Assembly: GCF_029227915.1 (NCBI RefSeq)
Contig: NC_079876.1
Span: 17,856,001-17,920,000, forward strand
Direction: 5' to 3'
DNA from: Hydractinia symbiolongicarpus
Taxonomy: Eukaryota > Cnidaria > Hydrozoa > Anthoathecata > Hydractiniidae
Length of the DNA stretch: 64,000 nucleotides
Below the pieces are notes generated by a model. The model searched no databases, was not told where the DNA came from, and saw nothing but the letters and a program-made list of their open reading frames with translations. The translations under genes were made by a program, and so were the position numbers. Of the stretch, positions 1 through 11,519 are shown one piece after another. Within the stretch, counting starts at the first letter, position 1, and each line of letters starts with the position of its first letter.

Positions 1-34
1 GCTTTCACTGGCATATTTAACTTTTACATTTCAG

Positions 35-500
35 CTGTGTTGTGCGTGGGAATGTTTTCTATTATGCAACTTTGTTACCAGTCTGTTGCATCATCATATT
101 TAATTTCGCAATATTTATACCCATCATGAAAAGCATCCAAAATCATATCACCATAAAGTCAAAGTTTCAATCCAAAGAATTTTTTGGTCGAAGAATAAGA
201 ATAACATTTTCTTGTTCGTTGCTTCTCGGATTGACGTGGGTGTTTGGACTTTTTGCTGTTGGAGATTTAAGATTACCATTTCAGTGGATTTTTGCTGTAT
301 TGAATTCGCTGCAGGGATTATTTATCTTCATATTTCACACAGTTAAAAATGTAGAGGTGCAGAGATATTGGAGATTGGCCATTAGTATGTCAAAGTACAG
401 AAACAGTACGACGTCCAAACAAATAGTTTCGTCAACAAATGTATCGCGCACGTCAACTCAAATGAATCATCACTTACATTTAAATCAAATTTCGAGGTGA
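35..500 (+). CDS. adhesion GPCR, C-terminal exon (partial)
   Basis: This is the 3' coding exon of an adhesion-class (B2) G-protein-coupled receptor, a plasma-membrane protein; the earlier exons lie left of the window. It opens after a clear acceptor (pyrimidine-rich tract ending in AG at 33-34) and has no start codon of its own. The reading frame gives the end of TM4-5 (NVFYYATLLPVCCIIIFNFA), a basic third intracellular loop, TM6 with the family signature LLGLTWVFGLFAVGD, and TM7 with FQWIFAVLNSLQGLFIFIFH followed by the typical TVKNVEVQ. The tail is short, Ser/Thr/His-rich, and stops at 498-500. The stop codon overlaps a near-consensus donor (GAG|GTGAGG, cut after 496), so an alternative spliced tail is possible. 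Subfamily cannot be decided without the ectodomain. Confidence 0.88.
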
Positions 501-2199
501 GGGTGGCTCTTTTTTTGGCCCGGAGAAGGTGACAAAACTATATCCGACAAAAAATTTACCAGAGCAATTATAAGCTAACGACTACTTTAGAATTTTTGAA
601 AAACCCCGAATCACCGTGATCACTCCCTTTTGTACATCATCTTGTTGTGCGTATTGGAGCCAAGACCGGGTTGTGCGAAGCCAGGCCCAAAATCTGCAAG
701 CCTTTGCAGCGGTCTAATTTCCGTGACTTCTCAAAAGAATTTTTTAATTCGTTATAAAACCTAGCAAAAGGATCTTTTTGAAAATCCTAAAATTGACCCA
801 ATTCACTTGTTGGATATAAATTTTTGTCAGCACTATGCGACGAAATTTTAAAAAGGTGGCATGAAAAGGCCGATAACTTTTAAAACGTCTTGAAACCGTT
901 ATAAAATCTCTGTAATCTGTTAAATATTTTGTTTAAAAATTATGTGCAGAAACTTGGATAAAATGTCCGATGTCCTGGTGTAAATCATGCCTCTGCCACT
1001 ATGAAAGGCATGACCAAAGCAGCCATCTTTTTAATATTTAAAATGGATACTGACTTTTTTACGCAAAATTTATAGTTTTTTAAAGAGAAATTTTACATTG
1101 TTTATTTTAGCAATTCTAATCGACAATCCAAATGAAGATGTAAGCCATATGCTTAAAGCGGTTCATCCAGCATGGAAAATATGATAAAGCTTGTATATAA
1201 CTGATAGTGATGCACTAGCTAAAGCATTTAGACTTAGGTTAACACTTTCTAATATAAAAGGAAAAAAGGCATAGAATTAGTTGAATTTTCTAAAAATGTA
1301 GTTATGAAACTGTTATAAATTTATGATATTCTGTAAGATATAAAACCGTTTGTAAATAAACAATTAAAGATATTTGAACTTTCATTACTTGCTGTAAGCC
1401 CCAAGATTTGACGAAAATATGGAATACCTTGATGAAGGATCCACTAGAAATAAAAGTAGCAAATCAATATAAACTACCTTATAGAGAAAGGTTTGCCCAT
1501 TGTTCATTTGGGCAGCCCTCAAGAATTAGTCACGGAGAGCTCTCGTTACTAACAATTTATATTTTTAAAACCGGGGATTATCGTTTTCTGACAAAAAATC
1601 CTGCGAAAAAAATGTCTTTAATACAAATTTTTTCTGTGCCTTAGCAAATTAACTAAAGCTTTGCAATCGTTACACTATTTCGTTGGGATGAAAAAACTGT
1701 TATACTTAAAAGCTTTGAGAATCGATACGGCAAATTTAGGAATCTACAAAAAGCAAGCAACAAATTATACGTTGTACTTGATGTAGAACCCAGGCCAGAA
1801 TAACGATTTAAGTCTTTAATGATCGAGAAAATGGTTCATATCGCTCTTTCGCTTGTACTTCTTTTTGAGAGAAAGTGTTTATGGTGCAGAGTCCGTATGC
1901 TTAGCTAGTGATCAAAAATCTTGAATTTATTTAAAAACGCAATCGCTATCAGGGTAAAACAGGCATACACATTTCAAGAAAATGAATCAATTTGTTTTTC
2001 ACAACGCTCGGATATTTCAGATTTCCATGTATGGGTGCTTCTTTTTTGGCTAATTTGAAAAAAAAATTAAAAATGAAACAGCAGTAAAATAGTCATAACA
2101 AAATCTCTATGTAAAGGAGTCCGCAAATTTCTTATATACAGCTACAGGCCCTTGATTAAGGTTGGACACCTCTAAGCGGTTGTGATATATTGTCTTGAT
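501..2199. other. region downstream of adhesion GPCR, coding-like scraps only
   Basis: No intact gene is visible. A good acceptor (ttttacattgtttattttag) ends at 1110 and could receive the donor at 496. Just after it, a short open stretch (about 1113-1180) and two more (about 1405-1641 and 1678-1800) read like decayed coding sequence but match no family I recognise. They are separated by stops and frame changes, which fits an old transposon or pseudogene. Confidence 0.3.
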
Positions 2200-2650
2200 T
2201 AAATTCCCCGAAAGCAGGCAGGGTGGTTCGGGGTTGTTGACGTTCAAATAAAAACAAAAAAAAGAAAACTAACTCAAAGCAATGTTTATCCGTTCCGTTG
2301 TGACGTTCAAAACTTTGTTAAATTTATTAAATTTGAATATCATTTTGTACTGTTATTGATAACTTCCTCCAAAGCAGCCAAGAAAGGTTCAGGATTGTTA
2401 ACGTTCAAACGAAAACAAAAAAAAAAGAAAACTAACTCAAAGCAATGTTTATCGGTTCCGTTGTGACGTTCAAAACTTTGTTAAATTTATTAAATTTGAA
2501 TATCATTTTGTACTGTTATTGATAACTTTCTCCAAAGCAGCCAGGGAAGTTTTAGGATTGTTGACGTTCAAATGAAAACAAAAAAATAAAACAAACTCAA
2601 AGCAATGTTTATCCGTTCCATTGTGACGTTCGAAACTTTGTTACATTCAT
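2200..2650. repeat. tandem repeat, ~162-bp unit, ~2.7 copies
   Basis: The motif 'acgttcaaa' plus an A-rich run recurs at 2240, 2401 and 2564, giving periods of 161 and 163 bp. Each unit continues with 'actcaaagcaatgtttatc' and 'gttgtgacgttc'. The first two units are nearly identical; the third diverges after about 2640. It is a short satellite or an internal repeat of a transposon; no coding frame runs through it. Confidence 0.85.
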
Positions 2651-5600
2651 CAAAGTCGAAGGCATGCGAGAATGCCTATTCTAGAGGTGTTGTAAATCGG
2701 GACAGTATATCGGGACATATTCATCAATTAGTTCGTTTTTGACAAATTCTTGCGTAAATCAAAGAGTAAATTATTGTCTGGTGTAAAATCAGGAAAAATG
2801 ACCTGTTCCGACGACTCACAGATTTATTCAAGAACTAATAACTGTGGGAAACGTCAATTTAAAAAGAACATTAGAGAATTTTATAACACAACCGGCTTGC
2901 TTTGAGATCTTTAATAATATTAACATTGGGAAGGTAGGATCAAGTAAGTTGAAACAAACAAAAATCACAGTGTAAAGTTTAAATGCAGAAATAATAGAAG
3001 AGTAACATTTTTTAAGACAAGCAAATGAAGCCGATTTGATCCTATACATGGAAAATTTGTCCATGGATAAAATAAAACAATTTTTGTATTTTTTTGTTCT
3101 AGGAGTACGTTTCACTTGACAATAAACCTAGGGTGAACTATCAAATAAAATAAGAATCTTCAGATTGACAAATATTTCTTATCCTATTTGTAAATAAGTA
3201 TTATTATATCGATACTGAAAGTTGAAATATCACTAAATATAAATCCAGGTACAATAAATGTTCTAAAAATAACACAAGGTATAAACTTTAGTCAACTATC
3301 AGAAAATTAAGCTTAAATTTGATTGATAGAGCAAGTATAAATTAATGGACGCGATATTGGATTGGTTGAAGGTATTCTTTAAATATCTTTTGACACGTGG
3401 TTATAACTCATCTCACAGACTGTAAATGACCAATAATGTAAAAATACTAGTGTATGCAAATAACATAACCATAAAATCTACAATCGAATGAGTTTTACTA
3501 AGCAAAATTTTCAATACATACAAGAACACAACTAATATAGGTTTATACTTTCATCGTAGCGTAATTTTCCATGATATTAAACTTTAATAGCTAAAGTTGA
3601 TATAATTTTAACACATTAAAATTTCTATTAAAAAGTACGACTTATGTAGGGGTTGCTTTAACCTTCTTCCTAGAAACTTTATTGAATCTGCTTATAACGA
3701 CATAATGTAGCTCGTTATTAGCTGATTTCACTACCTTATCATATCAGTGTTTTAACATTACCATAATGTCAGTACTATAGTACTTACCTTATGATGATAC
3801 ACACATTGAAGGGGAAACTTCCACTAAGATAAGTCGTATGTGAAGTGAATGAATGTTTATCAGCTTTTTGATACTGAAACTGTGAACCTGAATCAATTTT
3901 TAAAACATGAAAATACATGGCCGAAACGAGATAAAACATAATAATATCAGGGATGAGGTGTTAAGTTAGCGTAACGTGAACTTAAAACGATGCAACAAGT
4001 ACATACTTAAAGAATTGAATATATTAATATTATAAATATTTTTAAGCAACAACAACTCTATTCTGCCGTAACTTAGTTACAAAATTTGTTGTCTGTTTGC
4101 TCCTCGACAGTAGCCGTATTTTTTAGACTTATTAAAATAATGTGTCACATCAAGACACCTCATATAGCGCGCGGAAAACAAATTTATTATTGGTCAAAAT
4201 AGCACTCCCTAAATTCACCAGTTAAATTTTTGCGCTTTTACTTTTAAAAACTTCTTGATGGCATTTAGTCAGCTGACTGAATATCCAATAAAAGATCTGA
4301 CATTGTATCAGCAACGTCAAACAAGTTATTTCTGATTACAAAAGTGAACAGCAATTCTGTTTCAGGGCTATCCTGATCTGCTCACGAGCATTGCAAAATA
4401 TAGCATTATTTTCTCTACCGTGAAACATTACCTAAGAAATCAGTTTGCTTGCTAACTGACCATTTTAGTCCCTCTGGAGAGAGAATATACACAGTTTTTA
4501 TAAGAACAATCCTAACAGAATACAATTTTTTTTATCCTTCTAGGCTCAAACAAAAGTTACAATTCATAAAAAATTGTGTACAGAACATATTCTTATTGGA
4601 ACCGATAATTAGCCGTTTTAACTCTTGGCCTCAAGCAATTTGGTTAGGTCCGAAACATTAAACAGTGATAATTTATTTCTGACGTCTTGATTTCCTTGGC
4701 CCTTTAAGGACCGTTACATTATTTGTTCCATAATGTGGACGTCGTAGAAAGTGTCACTAGCGCATTTTTATCTTTTTTACGTGTCTGTCTAAGTAGAGCT
4801 TTATTCACCGTTCGGCTTCGGAGCATTCCCCAGACGTTGCTGTTTTGCTATTTTGAGAAATTGCCGAAAAACTACGATTTTACCAAAACTCATGAACAAG
4901 ATTTTGGACCCTTTAATTTGGCCTTAAATTGCTTTATTCTAGGTGGTTTTCAATTGTAACTGGAGCGTTAAACATTATAGAATAACTCTGCGATTTGTAA
5001 AGACTAAATGTGCACAAAATATTTAAGCATTATTGAATGACTCATTAGGATATTTTTCATGTACCATGCGCTATATGGCTATTCAATACGGCATCGAGAA
5101 AGGCCTTTAATGTGCAAACAAGTTGGAAGATGATTGAAATGTATATTTGAATTGATTATCCGAAACTTGTCGTTGTTGTTGCATTTCTTTTCAGTTTGTC
5201 TTTTACTAGGATATAATTTTTCTTACACCGGTCTAATTACGACTATATATTCTTGTCTGCTAATCATAGGTGTTGGTGTTATTGTTCTTTATATTTTTTG
5301 AGGTGTCCACTGTTCAGGCTGACAAGGTTATGATACCTCTAAATTTGACTCACGCATTTTGAACTGGCAAATGTTAGGAGCGGACTCGAAGAGATATTAT
5401 TAAACTATGTTAAATCCAGCCACCTTAAAAGCGCTAATTGTTGCTGACTCCAGCATTGTACCTTTTGCAGTTTATTTCGTTGTTTATTAACCTTCCGAGT
5501 AATCAAAGAAAGCATGAATTAGACAAACGGAAAATCGAGTTGACTATTTTTTTAACAACAGGCGCCGCAACTACTGCATGTTGATAAACAAAGCGAAAAC

Positions 5601-6446
5601 AGAATAACAAATCTGTGCAAATCTTACATGCGTCATAATATGAAAGAAGACACATACACTTCTTCTTCTAATTGCAAGAAGTGAAGAGCTATTTACAAAC
5701 CCTTCTCACTCTTTAACTGACGAAGATAAGAGGATAATACAAATGTTGATACATTGAAGTGCTTTATAAACAGCCAGTGTAATTATGTAATCACTTGCGC
5801 ACTAAAACATATATAAAGATTTTTTCAGTATAAACAGGTTATTCATAACGTAACAGATATATACATAAATTGTCTTTATTTAAAAGGTAAGACTTTATTT
5901 AAACCTTACAGTAAAGACACCTGAATTTAAAGTTGTGTGTAGAATTATTGACATTGATTGCCGTAATTTAGGAGGTTGTAAGGTAGGATACCTTCAGGCT
6001 GTATTCTTTTTAAGAATATGGAAACCGTCAAAGATATAAAGATATATAAAGACAAGATACAGATTTCATAATTATGTGTAATTTAGACTGGTGTAAAATT
6101 GCAATGGAAAAAACACACTTATAAAAGTAGAAATTCAATAGATAAAATAAATACAAATGAAAATGTAATTAAGGCAATAAAAGACAATAATTTATATTAG
6201 ATTAGAAGTGCACAGTGACGTCTGAGAAAAACTAAAATCTATTAAGTTTGTTGTGGCACCTGACAGTGGCGCGACATGTTTATCTGTCCAATTTTCCATG
6301 ACCTTTCGAATGACTATTTAAGGACATAACTATTCAGATGTGAGTACACGATATAATTGTTTTATACGGAAGTAAAAAAAAGCCATACCTAACACTTCAT
6401 TCCTTAGTTATATTCATAGATATTACCTGGTCTTATTATGATTTAG
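2651..6446. other. AT-rich gene-poor stretch
   Basis: Nearly 3.8 kb with no supportable gene. The few open frames (4449-4661, 4723-4959 on +, 2828-3115 on -) are under 100 residues, have no recognisable domain and no convincing splice context, so they are left uncalled. No tRNA-like cloverleaf or long repeat was seen. Confidence 0.5.
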
Positions 6447-6773
6447 ATGGCAACCTACATGTTAATCGCCTTCTTTCTTTTCATCTCTACATCAATTGAG
6501 GCTGTCGATTTGAACCAAATGTGCAATGAAAGAACAGAAGGAGAACTACTTGGAATTTCTCATTGTTTTTTGTTATATTGCTCCAACAACGCGGTGCAAG
6601 TAATGCCGTTAAAGAATGAAGAATGGTGCAAGGAATATGAAATTCCAAAAACTGGGCCAAGCTGTATTGTTGATGGTGTGAGCTATAGACAAGGTTCTAT
6701 TATAACTCAGAAGGAATGCCAACTTGACGCGTGTGTATTCACCAAGTTTACGTTTCACGATAATCGATGTTAA
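6447..6773 (+). CDS. small secreted 8-cysteine protein
   Basis: A 108-residue protein beginning with a typical signal peptide (residues 1-19, MATYMLIAFFLFISTSIEA), so it should enter the secretory pathway. The mature part has eight cysteines (26, 40, 45, 61, 73, 91, 96, 108), enough for four disulfides. The C-terminal part starting at C73 (CIVDGVSYRQGSIITQKEC, then C96 and C108) resembles the single von Willebrand C-type pattern in spacing and in the G-x-x-Y-x-x-G step. That likeness is inference. The ATG at 6447 lies directly after 'atgatttag', which could be a splice acceptor, so an upstream non-coding exon is possible. No partner gene is visible within 6 kb. Function unknown; defence, matrix or adhesion roles cannot be separated from sequence alone. 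Confidence 0.6.
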   Translation: MATYMLIAFFLFISTSIEAVDLNQMCNERTEGELLGISHCFLLYCSNNAVQVMPLKNEEWCKEYEIPKTGPSCIVDGVSYRQGSIITQKECQLDACVFTKFTFHDNRC

Positions 6774-7127
6774 CCCTTATATTCTTTTAGAAAATTTGTT
6801 TATTCCATGTATTAATTGATACTACCCAACCCGTTTGCACTAAACATATTGTTCATAACAATAGAAACAAGACCTAAATTTCATGTCTTACTTTAAACGT
6901 CACGTTAAGGCCTAATTTCATGTCACAGTTTACTTTTTCAGATGGAAAACGAGCATGCCCAATGATAATTTCGAATTTTCATCCCGTAATTTTTCTTCTT
7001 CTGCTTTTTCAAAAGTTAGAAGAAATATTTCAATTCTCATTCGAAATGGAAAAAAAGGACATAATATTTGTCCAACCAGAGTACGTCGAATGTTCTAACA
7101 GTTCAAGAAGGGAGGAGGAAAAAACAA

Positions 7128-7261
7128 TCTATATTATAGTACGCGTATACGTCTGTCTGTCACGCAAAATGGTAGCTTAGCTGCGTAAGTAGCGAGACGC
7201 ACGCAATGCGGTATAAGAAGGACGGGCGAACCCGTGGATTTATCCACGGGCTAACGACTAG
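7128..7261 (+). mobile_element. short non-autonomous Helitron-like element
   Basis: The left end reads A|TCTATATTATAGTACGCG. The right end carries a hairpin at 7231-7250 (CCCGTGGAT / ATCCACGGG), seven bases, then CTAG|T. A 5'-TC start, a 3' hairpin followed by CTAG, and insertion between A and T are the defining Helitron marks. At 134 bp it carries no protein. Related 5' termini occur elsewhere in the window (30397, 31565, and 50543 on the minus strand). The preceding 6774-7127 and the following 7262-8479 show no gene. Confidence 0.6.
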
Positions 7262-8479
7262 TTCTTTAAAATATGTCGCCGAGCCCAGAAACGTTAGAAA
7301 AAAAGAGAATCTTAACAAAATAAACTGGAAACGAAGATGAATTATCAATTATCAATTTATTTATTTTGCTGAAGACAAAAAAATCAATTGATTAAGTTAG
7401 TTAAATGAGCGCAGAGAAAATAAACAACAACAGTAGACAATAAACGTGTACTTTTAATATTTCTGAATTCTTCATTGTATTGGCTTTCATGGTTGGTATA
7501 TTAGAAAGAGGAATCAACTTTTCGTTCACTGTCTGCAGAATTTATTAGACAAATTAATTTCTAATTTTTCGATGAAAATATTAGTCGTGGAATTAGCGTT
7601 CTGTTTATTTTACATCTTAGTTTGCTAAGTCGATAAAGTAATTTTATTTTATGGTCAGGGCGTCAAATAATCCTACTATATTTAATTCGCCAAAAATCTA
7701 TTTGTAGTTCCTTACGTTCACATTACAATACAATAAGATCTACATAAGACGGTCATCCAGTGGAATTGAAAAAGTGGTCGTATTACGCAGGTGGATGTCC
7801 AGGTTCTTTCTATTTAATCTTCTCAACAACTTGTGAAATGCAAGAAAATATTTGAGATAACGCAAGCCATGCGAATTTCAAGATATGAACTGTAATGTAC
7901 ATATGAATGCTTTACTACGTATTCATATGCAGTAGAAAAGTTTGAAATGTGAACCCCAAATACTATGATATATTTCTCTTACTCCGGCAATACCTTGGTT
8001 GTGGGAAAAAAATAGTGATCGCTGGTCGCGTTAGACAGGACGGCGTATTATATAGGTGGTCGTTATAGCAGGTTTGACTGTACATGAATATCTCAATGCA
8101 ACATCATGTACGAAGAATAAACTAATGAACAAGGTTTTTCTTCTGCCACACTAAACACAGGATGGTGTAAATTCTTATTAAAAACACAATGTAGGGCGCA
8201 ATGTAGTATCTAAAAAAGTTTTTACGGAAAGTAAAAAATTGTGTACATACAGCGGTTTGTCAACCCTTGCCTGTCATGGTAAATGATGTAATTGCTAGTT
8301 TAAGGTCTGAAATTGTTCTTTTCTTTCAGAGCTGAGACATTTGCATTTGTAGGATATTAATATTTTAGTTGATGTGACGCTAAAAGCCACTTGCTGCGAA
8401 AATAAATAGTATGTATAGCATGTAATAGACATATTCTGTTCAAAATGGTTGCACGTAGCTTTGTTACAAAAAATTCCCT

Positions 8480-8579
8480 CAGAACCCGACTTTTACAGAC
8501 ATTGTTTTCGTTTTAAGGACTTTAATTTTGGGATCATGACAGAACGCGATTTTTACTGGCTCTGTTTTTAACGGTCACG
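8480..8579. repeat. degenerate 60-bp direct repeat
   Basis: 'cagaacccgacttttacag' at 8480 and 'cagaacgcgatttttac' at 8540 begin two diverged copies of a unit of about 60 bp, each ending in a T-rich stretch with 'ctgttttt' or 'ttgttttcg'. Probably internal to an old transposon. Confidence 0.5.
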
Positions 8580-8894
8580 CGTAATAGACCAATAACCAGG
8601 CTTGGTTTTCATTAGTAACCAATCCAATTTCTTCTTGGCCTCAACATGCCGACGGAGAAAGCACGCTTACGAAGACTATTCTGGTTTGAAAGTGATGGTG
8701 TGAGATTTTTGGGTCTTCTGTGATCCTTTTCTCTTCTGAGTACTTTTATTCTATGGGATATTTTATTACTGTATGTTTTCACATGTTAAGGTATATATTT
8801 CATCACGTTTTCTAGTCATGTATAAATGTTGTTGCTGTTACAAAAACTCATTCTGCAAAATAAAATTACTGAGTAATGTTTTTAACTGAACAGG

Positions 8895-9340
8895 GTATCA
8901 ATGGGCTGTTTCATGTATTTCATTAAACCGAAGTTGTGATGAAAATTTTATGGAAAGATGTTACGCCTATACTCATATGCAACACGGTTCACCCGTACTA
9001 AACGCTTAACTTGGTGTTAGCGACGGGTTTTTTTCAGTGTTTTCATTCAAACTGAAGTTGCAATAAAAGTTTTTTTTTGTAAAAAGTATTACGCTTATAC
9101 GCATGTGCGACATGGTTTATCTGTGCTAAGTGCTCAGCCCGAGGTCACGATTAATTTTTAACTTCCACAGAAACTTATGTGGCTGCATAAAATTATATTG
9201 ACCGATTGTTTTTACTATGACGGGGTAACAATACGTTGTAGATTGGGTTTTTATTTTATCTAAAGTTGCAGTAAAAAATACTAAAATGCTGTGTGATTTA
9301 CAACATACTGCATACCTGTACTAAAGCGATCCACGTGAAT
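8895..9340. repeat. degenerate tandem repeat, three units
   Basis: Three related blocks begin near 'gaagttgtgatg' (8930), 'gaagttgcaataa' (9054) and 'aaagttgcagtaa' (9262). The first two carry 'ttacgc(c/t)tatac(t/g)cat' and a '(c/t)cgtactaa' or 'ctgtgctaa' motif; the third keeps 'ctgtactaa'. Spacing is uneven (124 then about 208 bp), so the units are old and diverged. Confidence 0.5.
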
Positions 9341-9393
9341 TTGTGGCACAGTTTGCGAATTTTATTAAGCGCTTCATTGAGAACGGCGTTTCG

Positions 9394-9413
9394 ACGCCGG
9401 GTCCCCCAGTTAG
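9394..9413 (+). mobile_element. possible Helitron-like 3' hairpin end
   Basis: A GGCGT-TTCG-ACGCC stem-loop is followed by GGGTCCCCCAGTTAG. A hairpin a few bases before an (C/T)TAG end resembles the 3' terminus of the minus-strand element at 50.28 kb. The matching 5' end was not found, so the element extent is unknown. Confidence 0.25.
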
Positions 9414-9517
9414 TATTATTTATTTTCTTATTCACTTTGTTCAACCGAAAATAAGAGCCTTATTGTCTACGTAATCTCTTCAAGACTTAGGACGCTATTC
9501 GAGAAACTTAGTGAGTG

Positions 9518-9551
9518 GAGTCATCTTCGGTATTGAGTCATCTTCGGTATT
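9518..9551. repeat. 17-bp tandem duplication
   Basis: The 17-mer 'gagtcatcttcggtatt' occurs twice head to tail without mismatch. Confidence 0.9.
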
Positions 9552-11519
9552 CGTGCGTATTTACAATTCCTAATATACTCAATATTATATGATTACAACA
9601 CAACTCAGGCTAAAATAACAACAATTTCTTACGGACTTTCCGTCTATACTTCTTAATAGTAGCACAATTATTCTTAGCTCGTGTAAGCATTTTAAGACTT
9701 GTTACCTTGCTGAGATTATACCTTTGAATCTTATACCGATTCCAGGATAAAAAAGTCCGGTTATCCGAGCCAAAGGGGATTGACTTCGTCTATTTTTTCC
9801 AGAAGAAACCGTATAGATAGGTATGAGATTCTATGCCAATCTTAATATTACTTTCTGAGTAAATTCCTCAACTTACAGGGAAGGGTGGGCGGGTTGTCTA
9901 ACCCGTACGAATAGAATTGACTTGTGAGTAAAAATAGGTGGGAAAATTCTATTCAAGCATGCCTCGATTACTACGAAAATAAGTTACAATATCACGTTTT
10001 TTTCGTTAGATATTACAGACGTGGATTAAATGTTGATTGTTTTACTGCTTTTACCAAGCTTCAATAAATTCTTACTGAACCCTCGTGATTCTTGTGTTTA
10101 AACTTATCTTATAATAACCACTTTTGAACCGTAATTATAAACATTTAGAGTTGCAGTGATGCTTATTATATGATTTCTGAAATGAGCACGTGAAAATTCG
10201 GAATCAGGCTAAGATATGCTTACGTTATGCTTGTCGGGTAAATTAATTAAATATGAATAGTCAACGAAATAAAAAAAACTCACATATAACAAAATAACTT
10301 TTGAAAAAAAAATATTTCTCTCATCTTGTTTCGTCTTTCTCTTTAAAACTTTCCTCTTTTGATCCCCGCTATATACCTCAAAGGATAAAAATCCAGCAAA
10401 ATTTAACTGTTGCCTTATAAGCTATACAGTGTCCATAAAATAAAATTTCAACTTTAATATCAACTTTACATAAAGCAAAGATCGGAAGAAAGTGATACTT
10501 AATTTTTTGGTATATTAAAGGCAATATCCCAAAACGTTCTTGCGTTAAACACGGTATAAATCTCCCTTTAACTTCGAGTCGTTACTTTCCTTAATTTCTT
10601 TTAATATTTTGGTTATGTGTTTCGGGAAGAACTATAGAAGTGACTTAAAATTATAACTTAACTTTTAGTTTAACATAAACAGCGTGGTTGTTTTCTTCAC
10701 AAATTAGAACCAGTTGATATTAGAAAAGACAATAACCGTGTCAAAATTAAAACCAGTTTAAAACTAACCCTGATGTGAGATATAGGTTTAAACCGGCAAA
10801 ATTTAAACCGGCATAAAAAATTTAGCACTGATATTAAGTTTTTGACACACGTGCAATTCCCATAGTAATTATAGATGAACAATGTAAGTGTTTGCTACAA
10901 TTATAACACACGTGAACATCACGTTGTTTTAAAAATAGTGCTAATAGAATTTTAAAAGCTTTAATACACTTTTAATGATCAATGACGATATAATATTTAA
11001 ATCTTAAAATCATATGTTATTTAGTTATAAAAGATAAAAAGAATTAAGGAAAGAAAACTGGGTCATTATCTAAAGAAGAAAGTAGCTGTTTTAAACATTA
11101 GAAAGTATCAATTTGAGTTTGGTTAGTCATGTTCAATTCATATTTCATTACTTCTCAACATTACTTCTTCAATAAGTGTGTCAAAAAATGCCAAAGAGAC
11201 GTGTCGTTTATTATGAAGTTATTAAAATGCGGTTGAGTTTTATTTCTGTTTATAACTGTCACCTGGCGCAACCTTTTTCTCACATGAAACTAATGTTTTG
11301 TTTTTAAACATGGAAAAACCAACACAACACGAAGTGTTGGTTTCAAATCTAAAGAATTTCATTAGGCTTTTGTTTTGATTTTACAATCAATACGTGACGA
11401 TCTGTTCCGGTTAATTTTTTGTCGTGTAATTACTGATAAAACATAAAATTGTCATTATTTTTACGTGTTTATGACAGGAAATTACTTGTGGTACGGAAGC
11501 ATGCACTTTAAAGCTAAGG
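9552..11519. other. AT-rich intergenic stretch
   Basis: No gene-like reading frame or splice pattern. A stem-loop with arms AACCAACAC / GTGTTGGTT lies at about 11316-11342. Several 'aaaccgg/aaaaccag' repeats sit around 10700-10810 and look like simple AT-rich drift. Confidence 0.45.

Noticed and set aside
1678-1801. Frame ending LYVVLDVEPRPE, resembling a 2A-like DVExNPGP motif of LINE elements
   Set aside because: The N, G and final P are all wrong and a stop follows; no LINE ORF is nearby.
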